A program made the translations under genes and the position numbers. A DNA stretch of 64,000 nt, taken from the NCBI RefSeq assembly GCF_008153345.1, contig NZ_CP042818.1, forward strand, positions 2,232,001 to 2,296,000, given 5' to 3'. Below are positions 42,383-51,119 of this stretch, one piece after another; the stretch's first letter is position 1, and each line of letters starts with the position of its first letter. The notes beneath the pieces were generated by a model. The model saw only the letters and a program-made list of their open reading frames with translations. It made no database searches and was not told where the DNA came from. The DNA is from Treponema phagedenis. Its GTDB lineage: Bacteria > Spirochaetota > Spirochaetia > Treponematales > Treponemataceae.

Positions 42383-43732
42383 TTAGTGCTTTTTTTCAAA
42401 ATTCAAAGCATTTTTCATAACAATCGGCTGACCTGTGGCATCAAGGGCGTCTCTCCAGAGCGACCCTTCAGGATCGACGTACTTTCGTTGACTTACAACA
42501 ACATCAATCGGTAGATGCACAAATTTATTGTGTACAAGTCCGACAATCATCTTTGTTTTTCCGCACATAGCAGCATGCACCGCGTTATTACCTAAGCGTT
42601 CGCAATAAATTGAATCTATGGGCGCAGCAACAGCGGATCTGATTTGGTAGCTTGGATCAATATATTTTAAATTGATGTGCATATCAATCAACTTAAAATA
42701 TCGCTCAATGGCTTCTTTTAAATGAAGCCCGATATCCGCCAAACGTTTATTGCCGGAAGCGTCTGTTGCATTTTTACTTTCCATTATATCTTGTCCCGCA
42801 CCCTCGGCAACTACGATTACTGCATGGTGACGAGCTAAAAGTCTTTTTTCAAGATGTTTTAAAAACCCGTTTTCTCCTTCAATATCAAAGGGAACTTCAG
42901 GGATTAAGACAAAATTCGTTTCGTGGCTTGCAATTGCGGTATGTGTGGCAATAAAACCTGACTCTCTTCCCATTAATTTTACAAGTCCTATTCCGTTTAT
43001 TTGAGAATGTGCCTCCATATGGGCGGCAGCAACCGCCTCTGTCGCTTTTACAACAGCTGTATCAAAGCCGAATGATTTTTGAATAAACGAAAGATCATTA
43101 TCAACTGTTTTAGGGATACCGACAACCGCTATCTTCAATTTTCTGCGTTCAATTTCTTCGGCGATTTCCTTCGCTCCCTTTTGACTTCCGTCGCCGCCGA
43201 TAACAAAGAGTATGTGCAAATTTAATCGTTCAATGCCGTCAACAATATCCGTAACTCGATTGCCGCCGCCACGAGACGTCCCCAATAATGATCCGCCTGT
43301 TCTGTGACAGTCATCAACAACATCGGGGTTTAACGGAAGAATATCAAAACCGTAATCGTATAAAAGCCCTTTAAATCCGAATTTAATACCGCTTATCCTT
43401 TTGACGCCGTATCTGCGCCAAAGGCAGCGAACAATAGAGCGAATAACATCGTTTAAACCGGGGCATAAGCCGCCGCAAGTGATAATCCCCGCATGAACAT
43501 GGTTAGGGTTAAAAAAAATCTTCTCTCGCGGCCCTGCCCGCTCAAGCAGCTTTGTTCGATCAAAAGGACCGATTGCTTCATTTATTTTTGAATCAAGTGG
43601 ATAATGTATGTATTGATCATCATACACATAATTCGGAATATAATCCCCTGAAGTATTTGATAAATGTATTGGAGAGTGAATTTTACATTCTCCCAATGAT
43701 TCAATTGAAAAATTAAGACTGTCTATATTCAT
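42383..43732 (-). CDS. 6-phosphofructokinase, PPi-type lineage with ATP-type signature residue
   Basis: The 449-residue enzyme phosphorylates fructose 6-phosphate in glycolysis. Motifs are [10 protein letters not shown] (86-95), GGDGS (179-183), PKTVDND (207-213), GFDTA and MGRESGF. In this superfamily Gly in GGDG goes with ATP use and Asp with PPi use, whereas Lys in PKTxDND goes with PPi-type ancestry. This protein has Gly plus Lys, the combination of the ATP-using trypanosomatid enzymes, so ATP dependence is predicted from a PPi-PFK ancestor. It is convergent with the DUF4954 gene. Confidence 0.9.
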   Translation of the reverse strand: MNIDSLNFSIESLGECKIHSPIHLSNTSGDYIPNYVYDDQYIHYPLDSKINEAIGPFDRTKLLERAGPREKIFFNPNHVHAGIITCGGLCPGLNDVIRSIVRCLWRRYGVKRISGIKFGFKGLLYDYGFDILPLNPDVVDDCHRTGGSLLGTSRGGGNRVTDIVDGIERLNLHILFVIGGDGSQKGAKEIAEEIERRKLKIAVVGIPKTVDNDLSFIQKSFGFDTAVVKATEAVAAAHMEAHSQINGIGLVKLMGRESGFIATHTAIASHETNFVLIPEVPFDIEGENGFLKHLEKRLLARHHAVIVVAEGAGQDIMESKNATDASGNKRLADIGLHLKEAIERYFKLIDMHINLKYIDPSYQIRSAVAAPIDSIYCERLGNNAVHAAMCGKTKMIVGLVHNKFVHLPIDVVVSQRKYVDPEGSLWRDALDATGQPIVMKNALNFEKKH

Positions 43733-43814
43733 ATTTTTCCTTCCTTATAGTACGTTTTGATGCGCGAAACCTATTAAAGTATACCGATAAGCATAAAAAA
43801 GCACAAGCAGTTTG

Positions 43815-44290
43815 TACTGACCCCCATTTTTTGGACACGAAAGTTATTTTTTTAAGCAACCTGCGTTCTAAAATCAACAGGTGACTTCCAACCCAATTTT
43901 TTTTGAATTCTTTCATTGTTAAAGAATTCAATGTACTTACCTATAAGTTCTTCCATCTGTTTATAAGTGAGTAATCCATTTTCCAATGTACCATAATAAC
44001 CACTCTCACACTTAATGGTTCCAAAAAAGTTTTCTATACAGGCATTATCCCAACAGTTTCCACGCCGGCTCATGCTTTGTATCATTCCAAGTTCAGTGAG
44101 TTTTTCTCGGTACGCATGTGATGTATACCGTTGCTCCTTGATCGCTATGTAGCAGGACTCCTTCAAGACTATATTTTTCGGCTCGGTGCGTAACGGTGTC
44201 AACAGCAAGTTGTGCATCCACATGCCGTGAACACCTCACACCCATACGTGTGAACACTCTGCCTACATAATGGCAGACGGGATGCGGATG
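43815..44290 (-). pseudogene. IS150-type (IS3 family) element remnant, orfB C-terminal part
   Basis: The plus-strand left end TGTACTGACCCCCATTTTTT is a typical IS150-group terminus. The minus strand from 44223 encodes a C-terminal orfB piece (SMSRRGNCWDNACIENFFGT, then YIEFFNNERIQKKLGWKSPV), including the DDE glutamate in NFFGTIK. The preceding part lies in another frame (VDTVTHRAEKYSLEGVLLHS DQG), showing a frameshift. The rest of the element is missing, replaced by hairpin-repeat sequence at about 44285. Confidence 0.85.
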
Positions 44291-44395
44291 TAAGCATTCC
44301 CATGGTAAACTGCCCACCGTTGCTCAATTCCAAACGATGTTTTGCCGGTCACTCCAACGTAACCAGGCAAAACTCGTAGGCGAACCAAAGGTAGA
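44285..44395 (+). repeat. Partial hairpin-cassette repeat
   Basis: TAAGCATTCCCATGGTAAACTGCCCACCGTTG is followed by CTCAATTCCAAACGATG and an H1-position hairpin, GTTTTGCC and GGCAAAAC around a 20-nt interior, then CTCGTAGGCGAACC. The right half of the family consensus is absent. It is joined directly to kinase sequence. Confidence 0.65.
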
Positions 44396-44678
44396 TTACG
44401 GTGCGGAAAACGGGATAATTGATATTGCAGTTAAAAGCAGAGATGAAAAAATAAGCATAAGTATAACCGATTACGGAAAGGGATTTTCTCACGAAGATTT
44501 GCAAAAATCAAAACAACAATTTTACCGCGGAGATAAAAGCAGAAACTCACCCAATCACTTTGGTATCGGTTTATATATCGCCGATCAAGTTGCAAAGCAG
44601 CACCAAGGGAATTTATCACTTTCAAACTGCACTCACCATCCCGGAGCCGAAGTCGAAATATCTATACCTATAAATTAG
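44396..44678 (+). pseudogene. Decapitated histidine kinase (ATPase domain only)
   Basis: The open frame starting in the repeat at 44337 reads from about 44400 as the end of a HATPase domain: ENGIIDIAVKSRDEK, ITDYGKGFS (G1 box), FGIGLYIADQVAKQHQG (G2 box) and EVEISIPIN at the C-terminus. The H box, most of the N box and all sensor regions are missing, and the 5-prime end is fused to the hairpin repeat. It is a gene fragment, not a functional kinase. Confidence 0.8.
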
Positions 44679-44776
44679 CCTCTACAAATTGCCCCTGTAA
44701 AAAAAACTCTAGTCCACTCAGTGAAAAAATTTTATTGATGTGATATAATACTCGAAATTAAACACACGAGGATTTT

Positions 44777-46000
44777 ATGAGTAGAAGCGAGATAAGAGAA
44801 AGGCTGAAGCTACGACAAGTTACAAAAAAATATTTAAAGCAATTTAATGCGCTATTGCGTTATGCGTTTCAAGTAACAGATAAAGAACTGCAAAGTATCG
44901 GCTGGGAGGACGAAGAGATTCGAAAATCCAAGTCTCCGATATTTGATAAGGCAAAGGTATTCGGCTGGTTTGACGGCAGCAAGCTTGCATCGCAGGTAGT
45001 AATTTTTCCAATGAGGATGAATATACACGGAAAGATTTATGATATGGGCGGCATCACCGGCGTCGCGACATATCCTGAATATACAAAAATGGGATTGATG
45101 CACGAGCTCATTATAAAATCACTTAATGACATGCGCGAAAATCATCAAAGCATTTCACTTCTATATCCGTACTCAATTCCCTTTTATCGTAAAATGGGGT
45201 GGGAAATTATTTCCGATAAGATGAGTTATACTATTAAAGATACACAGCTGCCAAAATATGTAAAAGTTTCCGGCATGGTTGAGCGGGTTGATGATGACAA
45301 CGCTGACTACCGTGAGCTGCATAATCGCTTTTGTTTAAAACGGCACGGAATGTTGCTGCGAGATGAGCTTGCATGGGAAGAATATTGGCGCTGGGATTCG
45401 GATGATGTTATCGTTGCTCTTTATTATGATGAAAACCATGTTGCACAAGGATACATTGTCTATTTATTGGAAGAAGAAGTTTTTAAAATAAAAGAATTGG
45501 TGTATCTAAATCAGGAAGCCCGCCATGCTTTGTGGAATTATATCGGCGCGCATTTTTCGATGGTCGATAAGGTTAAGGGTTATAATTACGCAAATGAGCC
45601 GATGGCGTTTTTGCTTGAGGACAGCGAAATCTCGGAAAACATCCGCCCATATTTTATGGCGCGCATTATTGACTTTGAGCAATTTATTTTAGATTTCCCT
45701 TTTGCTGCCCGCTTCGATAAATACAAACTGCATTTTATTATCGATGATCCGATGGCCGAGTGGAATTGCGGAAGCTTTTCCGTTACATGGGATGCCGCAG
45801 GAAAAACACAGTGCACGCGCGGCGGCACGGAAGGGCTTGAGGTTACGCTTTCAATCCAAACGCTTTGCACTATGCTGATGGGATACAAGCGCCCTTCATA
45901 TTTGCGCCGCATTGAAAGAATTACCGCAAACGATGACGCTATTGATTTGCTCGAAGATATAATCCCCGTCGAGCAGCCGTATTTTAGCGATTATTTTTAA
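44777..46000 (+). CDS. Eis-like GNAT acetyltransferase
   Basis: The 407-residue protein has the Eis architecture. The first GNAT domain has MGGITGVATYPEYTKMGLMHELI, the acetyl-CoA loop, and YPYSIPFYRKMGWEI. A second GNAT-like domain follows, and a C-terminal sterol-carrier-like domain (about 290-400) ends in a buried carboxylate (SDYF), as in Eis where the C-terminus acts as base. Eis enzymes acetylate amines, including aminoglycosides; the native substrate here is unknown. ATG 44777 follows ACGAGGATTTT. Separated by 20 nt from the SRPBCC gene, so likely co-transcribed. Confidence 0.87.
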   Translation: MSRSEIRERLKLRQVTKKYLKQFNALLRYAFQVTDKELQSIGWEDEEIRKSKSPIFDKAKVFGWFDGSKLASQVVIFPMRMNIHGKIYDMGGITGVATYPEYTKMGLMHELIIKSLNDMRENHQSISLLYPYSIPFYRKMGWEIISDKMSYTIKDTQLPKYVKVSGMVERVDDDNADYRELHNRFCLKRHGMLLRDELAWEEYWRWDSDDVIVALYYDENHVAQGYIVYLLEEEVFKIKELVYLNQEARHALWNYIGAHFSMVDKVKGYNYANEPMAFLLEDSEISENIRPYFMARIIDFEQFILDFPFAARFDKYKLHFIIDDPMAEWNCGSFSVTWDAAGKTQCTRGGTEGLEVTLSIQTLCTMLMGYKRPSYLRRIERITANDDAIDLLEDIIPVEQPYFSDYF

Positions 46001-46020
46001 AAGGGGGAAAAACCGCACCA

Positions 46021-46431
46021 ATGGCAAAATCAAACTTTAAAGCCACAATCCAACAGCCTATCAAAAAAGTTTGGGAGACGGTAACGGATCTTAAAAATTA
46101 TTCGTGGCGAAGCGATATCGAAAAAATTGAAATTATAAGCGACAAAGAATTTATTGAATACACAAAAGACGGATTTAAAACCGTCTTTACCACAACAGTA
46201 TTTATGCCGCATGAGCGCTGGGAATTTGATATGGAAAATAAAAATATAAAAGGTCATTGGGTTGGACTCTTTTTTGACCATGGAGACAAAACAATGATTG
46301 ATTTTACCGAAGATATTCAGTGCAGGAAATTCTTTTTAAAACCTTTTTTTAAGATTTTTATCGACCGCTATTTACAAAAACAGCAGCAACACTATTTTCA
46401 GGATTTACAACGGGAGTTGGAAAGAAAGTAA
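46021..46431 (+). CDS. SRPBCC (START-like) domain protein
   Basis: The 136-residue protein has the helix-grip start FKATIQQPIKKVWETVTDLKNYSWRSDIEKIEI and the repeated beta strands of polyketide-cyclase/START-type ligand-binding proteins, ending with a long C-terminal helix. The ligand is unknown. No signal peptide. AAAGGGGG lies upstream of ATG 46021. Probably an operon partner of the Eis-like gene. Confidence 0.75.
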   Translation: MAKSNFKATIQQPIKKVWETVTDLKNYSWRSDIEKIEIISDKEFIEYTKDGFKTVFTTTVFMPHERWEFDMENKNIKGHWVGLFFDHGDKTMIDFTEDIQCRKFFLKPFFKIFIDRYLQKQQQHYFQDLQRELERK

Positions 46432-46479
46432 AAGAAAAACAATAAAAGCTGCAAAATCAAACTTTGGGAATTCTACGAG

Positions 46480-46960
46480 AAAAGATCTCAACACAGCCTA
46501 ACGGTTGGTAATTTAGCATAGGAATGTTTAAAGCGGTAAGCGTTATTGTTGATACATTCTTTAGTAGTAACTTAATTACAGAATGTTTTCTCCTCTTGTG
46601 CAAATTGCGTGAAATTTAGAAATTACCCCGATTTTGCCTGCCGCACATAACAATTTCTCTTAAGAGAAAAATGAGTTGCGGTTAAAGAAAAAGCATTTCG
46701 CGGTCAATACAAAACTGTAAAATTGAACCTTTTAAACTCGCAGCCACTGTAAACAAGAATAGCAAACATTACATTCAGAACCGCCACGGACGGCGGTAGT
46801 TCCAAACAGAAGCGACGTTTTAAAGCAAAGTAATTTGCAAAGCTTTAAAACTCGCAAGGCATAATTTTGACAAGGACGTCAAGATTAAGTCGTGGTGGTT
46901 CCAAACAGACGGTTTAGTTTTTGCCATGGATGGCAAAAACTAACCTGGACTCTTTTTTAA
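46480..46960. repeat. Composite MITE/hairpin-cassette region downstream of nrdD
   Basis: At 46480-46585 there is a decayed reverse MITE (CAACACAGCCTAACGG, GGTAATTTAGCATAGG, AATTACAGAATGTTTT). From about 46705 forward cassettes follow: CTGTAAAATTGAA with TTTTAAACTCGCAG, an H3 hairpin GAACCGCC-ACGGAC-GGCGG, an H1 hairpin CGACGTTTTAAAGC/GCTTTAAAACTCG with a 15-nt loop, and an H2 hairpin TTTTGCC-ATGGAT-GGCAAAA, ending GGACTCTTTTTT. Nothing else is visible in 46432-47003. Confidence 0.65.
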
Positions 46961-47003
46961 GAAAACTAAATTCTCACCGGGAAAAGAGTACTGCGCTCGG
47001 ATT

Positions 47004-49112
47004 TTAGCTTTTTGCTTTTTCCTGTTCGAGTTCGGCTAAGCGCTGTTCAAGTTCGGCAATGCGTTCTTGTTTGCAGTGCGGGCATTCAAACTGTTCGCCT
47101 TCGAGGTAGCCGTGTTTGGGGCAAATCGAGAAGGTGGGCGAAATTGAAAAATAGGGGATTTTATAGGTTGAGGCAACCGCTTTGACCAAGTCTCTGCATG
47201 CTTGCCAGTCTTTGATGGCTTCGCCGAGGAAGATGTGAAAAACAGTGCCGCCGGTGTATTTTCGCTGCAGGCTTTCCTGATGGTCGAGGGCATCGAATAC
47301 GTCGTTTGTGTACATGACGGGAAGCTGGCTTGAGTTGGTGTAGTACGGGTCATCCTCGCCTGAAGCGATGATGTCGGGGAACTGTTGTTTATCGTGACGG
47401 GCAAGCCGGTACGAGGTGCTTTCCGCCGGAGTTGCTTCAAGGTTAAAAAGGTCGCCGGTTTCTTCCTGAAAGTCGGCAAGCCGCTGCCGCATATAGGTTA
47501 ACACCTTTTCCGCAAATGCCTTTCCCTCGGGGCTTACAATATCTTTTCCGAGGAAGTTGAGGCAGGATTCATTCATGCCGCAGATTCCGATGGTAGAAAA
47601 GTGGTTGTTCAGGTGTTTCAGGTACCGCTTGGTGTAGGGGAAAAGTCCGCCGTCAAGCAGGCGCTGCACCACTTTGCGCTTCATTTGCAAACTTTGTTTT
47701 GCAAGCTGCAACAGATAGTCAAGGCGGGCAAAATAGTCGTTTTCGGTTTTTGCAAGATAGCCGATTTGCGGCATGTTCAGGGTTACCACGCCGATTGAGC
47801 CGGTAAACTCATCGGAGCCGAAAAGCCCGCCGCCGCGTTTGCGCAGTTCTCGTTTATCAAGCTGCAGCCGGCAGCACATGGAGCGCACATCGCTCGGGTT
47901 TAAATCGGAGTTAATAAAATTCTGGAAATACGGAGTGCCGTATTTTGCCGTCATTTCAAACAGCAGTTTTGCATTCGGGCTGTTCCAGTTAAAATCGGCG
48001 GTTATATTATAGGTCGGTATCGGATACTGAAAACCGCGCCCCGCCGCATCTCCTTCAAGCATCAGCTCAATAAAAATTTTATTGATAACGTCCATCTCTT
48101 TTTGGCAATCGCCGTAGGTAAAGGCTTGCTCTTCGCCGCCGATAACTGCGGGAGTGTTTGCCAGATCCTTCGGGCAAACCCAGTCAAGGGTAATATTGGT
48201 AAAAGGGGCCTGACTTCCCCAGCGGCTCGGCGTGTTTACTCCGTAGATAAAACTTTGCAAACATTGTTTTACCGCTGTTTCATTGAGCGCATCGCTGCGG
48301 ACAAAGGGCGCGAGGTAGGTGTCAAAGGAACTGAATGCTTGTGCGCCCGCCCACTCGTTTTGCATGATGCCGAGGAAATTGACAATTTGCTGAATGAGGG
48401 TGGAAAGGTGTTTTGCCGGTTTTGAGGTAATTTTATCGGGGACGCCGCCTAACCCTTCCTGTATAAGCTGGCGAAGCGACCAGCCGGCGCAGTAGCCCGA
48501 AAACATTGATAAATCGTGAATATGAAAGGCAGCCGTTTGATGCGCTTCGGCAATTTCGGGACTGTAGATATTTTTGAGCCAGTAATTTGCGGTAAGCGTG
48601 CCGGAATTATGCAAAATTAACCCGCCGAGGGAGAAGTTGACATTGGCGTTCTCGTTTACCCGCCAATCGGATTGACTGAGATAGCCGTCCATTGTTTCGT
48701 TGATGTCAAGCATGAGCTTTTGTGCGTTCCGAACCGCCTCCCGCTTTGCCCGATATAAAATATAGGCTTTTGCAATCGGCGCCTCGTTTTCGGCGATTAG
48801 GGTGGTTTCCACCGTGTCCTGAATTTCCTCGATTGCGGGAATAGAGTTCGCATGGCGCCCTGAAAGGAAGGTTTTTAAGTTTTCGATAACTTTTTCTGTT
48901 AGCCGCTCCGCCTTTTCAGGGTTTTCCGCCCCTTCCGCCGCCGTAATTGCTTTGGAAATTGCAGCGGTAATCTTGTTTTTATTAAATGCCTGAATTTCGC
49001 CCGAGCGTTTTACAACCGAGCGCAGAAAGGGTTTTTCTCGTTCAAATCCGCCTTCCAAAAGAGGTTTCCATTCAGGGAACACCGTTTGTCTGCTTTCTTG
49101 TTTAATTTCCAT
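47004..49112 (-). CDS. nrdD: Anaerobic (class III) ribonucleotide reductase lacking a recognisable glycyl-radical loop
   Basis: The 702-residue protein has an ATP-cone (about 30-125, VVKRSGEIQAFNKNKITAAI), then the class III core (FHIHDLSMFSGYCAGWSL, INSDLNPSDVRSMCCRLQLD, GSIGVVTLNMPQIGYL, GICGMNESCLNFLG). The C-terminal zinc region begins CPKHGYLEGEQFECPHC (664-680). Family members then continue into a glycyl-radical loop (RVVGY-like). Here the protein ends after 22 more residues in a charged helix (IAELEQRLAELEQEKAKS) with no RVxGY. No nrdG activase gene is adjacent. It is coupled to nrdR by a 10-nt overlap, under the NrdR-box promoter. Confidence 0.9.
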   Translation of the reverse strand: MEIKQESRQTVFPEWKPLLEGGFEREKPFLRSVVKRSGEIQAFNKNKITAAISKAITAAEGAENPEKAERLTEKVIENLKTFLSGRHANSIPAIEEIQDTVETTLIAENEAPIAKAYILYRAKREAVRNAQKLMLDINETMDGYLSQSDWRVNENANVNFSLGGLILHNSGTLTANYWLKNIYSPEIAEAHQTAAFHIHDLSMFSGYCAGWSLRQLIQEGLGGVPDKITSKPAKHLSTLIQQIVNFLGIMQNEWAGAQAFSSFDTYLAPFVRSDALNETAVKQCLQSFIYGVNTPSRWGSQAPFTNITLDWVCPKDLANTPAVIGGEEQAFTYGDCQKEMDVINKIFIELMLEGDAAGRGFQYPIPTYNITADFNWNSPNAKLLFEMTAKYGTPYFQNFINSDLNPSDVRSMCCRLQLDKRELRKRGGGLFGSDEFTGSIGVVTLNMPQIGYLAKTENDYFARLDYLLQLAKQSLQMKRKVVQRLLDGGLFPYTKRYLKHLNNHFSTIGICGMNESCLNFLGKDIVSPEGKAFAEKVLTYMRQRLADFQEETGDLFNLEATPAESTSYRLARHDKQQFPDIIASGEDDPYYTNSSQLPVMYTNDVFDALDHQESLQRKYTGGTVFHIFLGEAIKDWQACRDLVKAVASTYKIPYFSISPTFSICPKHGYLEGEQFECPHCKQERIAELEQRLAELEQEKAKS

Positions 49113-49569
49113 AATTATCTCCTATTTGTTTTACTTCATTGACAAATTCTTCGAGGTTGGTGAATTGCTTATACACCGAGGCAAAGCGAATATAAGCTAC
49201 CTTATCAACCGAGTACAGCCGCGTCAAAACCATTTCGCCAAGGCGGGTGCTTTCGATTTCGTTTGAGCCTTTGCTTGCCATCACTGCACTGTCTTCTATT
49301 TCGGTTACAATGTTTTCGATGGTGGTCATCGAAACCGGCCGTTTTTCTAACGCACGCTGAATACCGCGCTCAAGTTTTTTGCGGTCAAAAGGCTCCCGCC
49401 GCTGATCGCGCTTAATAACCATAAAAGGTTTTTCTTCGATTTTTTCATAGCTGGTAAACCGGTACCCGCAGGCAAGACATTCCCGCCTGCGCCTGATACA
49501 ATCGCCTTGTGCAAGCGTGCGGGATTCCATCACCTTATCATCAAAACTTCCGCAATGGGGACAGCGCAT
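49102..49569 (-). CDS. nrdR: Transcriptional repressor NrdR
   Basis: NrdR senses nucleotides and represses ribonucleotide reductase genes. It has the N-terminal zinc ribbon CPHCG...CLACGYRF (3-37) and an ATP-cone domain (VIKRDQRREPFDRKKLERGI onward). Length 155 aa, as in the family. GGAG precedes ATG 49569. It overlaps nrdD by 11 nt, forming an autoregulated operon with two NrdR-type boxes in its own promoter. Confidence 0.96.
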   Translation of the reverse strand: MRCPHCGSFDDKVMESRTLAQGDCIRRRRECLACGYRFTSYEKIEEKPFMVIKRDQRREPFDRKKLERGIQRALEKRPVSMTTIENIVTEIEDSAVMASKGSNEIESTRLGEMVLTRLYSVDKVAYIRFASVYKQFTNLEEFVNEVKQIGDNYGN

Positions 49570-49576
49570 TTTTAAA

Positions 49577-49639
49577 CTCCAAAATATAGTGTTTTTATTA
49601 GTATTTTTGCATAATAAACACTATATTTAGTGTTGTCAA
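49577..49639 (-). promoter_or_regulatory. nrdR-nrdD promoter with NrdR box in the spacer
   Basis: On the minus strand TTGACA (49639-49634) and TATTAT (49616-49611) are 17 nt apart. The spacer is filled by the near-palindrome ACACTAAATATAGTGT (49633-49618), a NrdR box. A second, half-conserved box (ACACTATATTTTGGAG) lies at 49592-49577, 41 bp away (about four helical turns), in the leader. Confidence 0.8.
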
Positions 49640-49685
49640 GAGAAAGGGTGAAAATTGGCAGATTTTAGACACGATGATGCGTTGT

Positions 49686-49745
49686 ATTAAGGGGCTGCTG
49701 CCCCTTAAACCCCGCTTTGGTGTGCTGCGCACCAGCGGTTGGAGG
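49686..49745 (+). repeat. GC-rich hairpin repeat family C, left of the IS3 element
   Basis: AAGGGGC-TGCT-GCCCCTT followed by AAACCCCGCTTTGG and GGTG-TGCTGCG-CACC. Related hairpins lie at 51120-51330, on the other side of the insertion sequence, and a weak one near 55323. Confidence 0.6.
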
Positions 49746-49811
49746 TCTTGTAAAATTTATTGTTTGGAAATGTCAATATCAGTTCAGTATTTTTATCCCC
49801 TAAATGTATGT

Positions 49812-50729
49812 TCAAGCCACTCCATTCTTTTTCTTTGTGACTTTCAGCCGATACAATGTCGGCGGCAAACCATCCTCATTGACCGTACTGATTCTTTTCC
49901 GGTTGTAATAGACCATGGTGTATTGCCATACAAGCGTTTTCACTTGTTCCCGCATCATCTTTGTTGTATCGATTCTATATAAAAGTTCTTTCTTTAGTGT
50001 TGCAAAAAAACTTTCCATGCGCGCATTGTCATAACATTTTCCAACATCACTCATGCTTTGGATAGCTCTGAATTTTCTAAGCGTTTGTTTATACGCTATG
50101 CTTGTAAATTGGCCTCCGGCATCACTGTGAACTATGACTCCGGCTCCAAGCTGCCTCATTTCAAACGCTTCGGTTAGTGCTCGTATGCACAACTCTTTTT
50201 TCATATTACTATCCATCGCAAGCGAGACAATCTCTCCGCCACAGGCATCGAACATCGGACAGATGTATAATTTTCCGTCAGCGCAGGGAACTTCTGTTAT
50301 GTCCGTGAAGTAGAGTGTATCCGGTTCTGATGCATAAAAGTTTCGCTTTACTAAATTTTCAGGTCGTTGCGCTTTTTTATCCGCTTTGGTAAGTCCGTCA
50401 GGACTTCTGCGGCTTTCATGCAGGAGATTTCCCTTTTTCATGGCATTTCGTACCGTCGCATACGACTTGGGATTGCCTCGCTGTTTAAGAGCGCTCACCA
50501 TTCGCACAACGCCATAATTATCATTGTAATAATCTTCCTCGATAATCTTATGTATTTCGGCCAGAAGAAGCTGCCAGCGTTTCGGTTTATTACGATTTTG
50601 TTTCCATTTGTAATAGCCTCTTTCGCTGACGCCTAACGCTTTGCATATCGACAAAACCGGATGGCTTTTTTTGCCGTCGGCATTTTCATACGTGTAAAAA
50701 ATATATGCAAAGATAGTGCTTTTTTTCAC
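49812..50729 (-). CDS. IS3-family transposase OrfB (DDE integrase domain)
   Basis: The 305-residue frame has the HTH_21 segment SICKALGVSERGYYKWKQNR, then the catalytic triad region: Asp in YFTDITEVP, Asp in VIVHSDAGGQF and Glu in NARMESFFATLKKE. Conserved VYYNRKRISTV and GLPPTLYR lie near the C-terminus. The start used is GTG 50729, but the functional transposase is probably OrfAB made by -1 frameshifting in orfA. Confidence 0.93.
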   Translation of the reverse strand: MKKSTIFAYIFYTYENADGKKSHPVLSICKALGVSERGYYKWKQNRNKPKRWQLLLAEIHKIIEEDYYNDNYGVVRMVSALKQRGNPKSYATVRNAMKKGNLLHESRRSPDGLTKADKKAQRPENLVKRNFYASEPDTLYFTDITEVPCADGKLYICPMFDACGGEIVSLAMDSNMKKELCIRALTEAFEMRQLGAGVIVHSDAGGQFTSIAYKQTLRKFRAIQSMSDVGKCYDNARMESFFATLKKELLYRIDTTKMMREQVKTLVWQYTMVYYNRKRISTVNEDGLPPTLYRLKVTKKKNGVA

Positions 50730-50734
50730 TTCTT

Positions 50735-51007
50735 TCAGCCCTTCACGAAAAAAGCGAGTGCGCCTTGCAAGATTTCGTTGGCTTCTTTGAGCTCTTTGAT
50801 TTCGCGTTGGAGCTGTCTCTCTCGCTCATCCAAAACGATAGCTTTTGCCGTTGCAGCTCCGTCGCTTGCTTTATAGCGATTTTTCGTTTTTCGCCAATCG
50901 GTCAGCGTCCCGTATGAAATACCGAGATTCTTCGCCGATTCTTTTGTGCCGATTTCATCAGACAGTTGTAATGCCTGCTGTTTAAATTCTTGACTATAAC
51001 GTCGCAT
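50735..51007 (-). CDS. IS3-family OrfA (helix-turn-helix)
   Basis: The 90-residue protein has the HTH motif YSQEFKQQALQLSDEIGTKESAKNLGISYGTLTDWR, then a leucine-zipper-like coiled coil (ERERQLQREIKELKEANEIL), as in IS3-family OrfA. AGGAGG precedes the ATG. It ends in the slippery region at 50747-50753. Confidence 0.92.
   Translation of the reverse strand: MRRYSQEFKQQALQLSDEIGTKESAKNLGISYGTLTDWRKTKNRYKASDGAATAKAIVLDERERQLQREIKELKEANEILQGALAFFVKG
50747..50753 (-). promoter_or_regulatory. Predicted -1 ribosomal frameshift site in orfA
   Basis: On the coding strand T TTT TTC lies in the orfA frame (GCT TTT TTC GTG). Slipping back one base gives TTT TTT CGT GAA, which stays open into orfB. This is the standard way IS3 elements make OrfAB. 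Confidence 0.65.
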
Positions 51008-51119
51008 AGTATCCTCCTACTATTCCCTATTATATACCTTAGGGGCTTTTTTGACTGTACGTTTATTATATCCTTCCAGTTTTCAGTTGTGGTGGGCACG
51101 CAATAGTGGATGTGTATTG

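Larger units (their letters stand above)
49783..51059 (-). mobile_element. Complete IS3-family insertion sequence
   Basis: Imperfect terminal inverted repeats are visible: left TTCAGTATTTTTATCCCCTA (from 49783) and, read inward from 51059, TACAGTCAAAAAAGCCCCTA, sharing CAGT and CCCCTAA. Between them lie orfA and orfB in the -1 relation, with a slippery heptamer. Both frames are intact, so the element may be active. A target duplication could not be identified with certainty. Confidence 0.85.
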
